NCBI GenBank assembly: GCA_018334735.1
Contig: JAGXLK010000192.1
Coordinates: forward strand, 1-5,796
Length of the DNA: 5,796 nucleotides
Source: Planctomycetota bacterium
Lineage (GTDB): Bacteria; Planctomycetota; Brocadiia; SM23-32
Direction of reading: 5' to 3'
In this document: positions 5,671 through 5,796 of the stretch, piece by piece
How positions within the stretch are numbered: position 1 is the first letter of the stretch
Layout: the number at the start of each line of letters is the position of its first letter
Translations under genes and position numbers: made by a program
Notes under the pieces: generated by a model
Database searches by the model: none
What the model saw: the letters and a program-made list of their open reading frames with translations, nothing else
Told to the model about the DNA's origin: nothing

Positions 5671-5772
5671 TAGCCCGAATTTTACGGATAATGGGAAGCC
5701 ATTCTTGCCAAATCAGGGTAGAATCTTTATTGAAGACCGTTCATAGCCCTTCTCAGCCAAAAATCCGGGCTA
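5671..5772. repeat. Pair of imperfect 14-bp inverted repeats near the right edge
   Basis: TAGCCCGAATTTTA at 5671-5684 and the reverse complement of 5759-5772, TAGCCCGGATTTTT, match at 12 of 14 positions and are 74 bases apart. The arms could be mobile-element end and sub-end copies, operator sites, or the two sides of a leader structure. The right arm lies inside the possible reading frame that starts at 5691. Confidence 0.5.
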
Positions 5773-5796
5773 AAAAAACGGCGCATAAATCTGACA
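5691..5796 (+). CDS. Possible 5' end of an unidentified gene, truncated by the window edge
   Basis: From ATG at 5691 a frame stays open for 35 codons to the edge. The product begins MGSHSCQIRV and becomes basic (KIRAKK near residue 24-29). I do not recognise a family. In favour: an AT-rich segment with TATTAT (5664-5669) lies just upstream and the composition shifts away from the GC-rich repeat region. Against: no clear Shine-Dalgarno site, short length, and the inverted-repeat arm inside it. A transposase start is one possibility, given the inverted repeats, but nothing in the protein shows it. Confidence 0.25.
   Translation, partial: MGSHSCQIRVESLLKTVHSPSQPKIRAKKTAHKSD

Larger units (their letters stand above)
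5005..5690. other. Non-coding, hairpin-rich region upstream of glyQ
   Basis: I find no supportable gene in this stretch of nearly 700 bp. A plus-strand frame stays open over 5015-5563, but its translation has no recognisable domain, is rich in Gly, Ala, Pro and Arg, and the second half merely reads through the hairpin repeats. No tRNA-like cloverleaf, T-box core or CRISPR repeat was seen. The notable content is a series of separate perfect or near-perfect hairpins, listed individually, concentrated in 5288-5446. Confidence 0.6.

Overview
The window carries three complete genes on the minus strand, the tail of one gene on the plus strand at the left edge, and two long non-coding stretches full of hairpins and palindromic repeats. 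In minus-strand reading order the genes are glyQ (glycyl-tRNA synthetase alpha subunit), an aldo/keto reductase 44 bp behind it, and, after a 485-bp repeat-bearing gap, a heparinase II/III-type polysaccharide lyase. The lyase ends convergently, 40 bp from the end of a plus-strand gene whose last 45 codons look like an enolase-superfamily (mandelate racemase type) enzyme.

No taxonomic marker is decisive. A bacterial alpha-type glyQ, a large lyase beside an enolase-superfamily enzyme, GTG and ATG starts with Shine-Dalgarno sites, and intergenic regions crowded with palindromic repeats would suit an environmental, polysaccharide-degrading Gram-negative bacterium. The PVC superphylum or Hydrogenedentota is my guess, from memory of similar repeats and gene content, and it is unverified.

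Layout: 2-139 (+) enzyme tail; 180-2474 (-) lyase; 2475-2959 intergenic, with two REP-like units in opposite orientation flanking a 97-bp imperfect palindrome; 2960-4036 (-) aldo/keto reductase; 4081-4947 (-) glyQ; 4948-5690 intergenic, with a candidate glyQ promoter next to the gene and then a run of at least five hairpins, one of them terminator-like on the plus strand; 5671-5796 an imperfect inverted-repeat pair and the possible start of a plus-strand gene running off the edge.

The lyase and the enolase-superfamily enzyme could act in the same uronate or sugar-acid pathway: a lyase releases unsaturated uronates, and many mandelate racemase relatives dehydrate sugar acids. They are not co-transcribed, so this is only a neighbourhood argument. 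glyQ and the reductase are probably co-transcribed, and glyS, the usual partner of glyQ, is not beside it. I see no convincing new multi-gene system. The points most worth a second look are the altered metal-site residues of the lyase, its apparent lack of a signal peptide, the separated glyQ, and the two repeat clusters.
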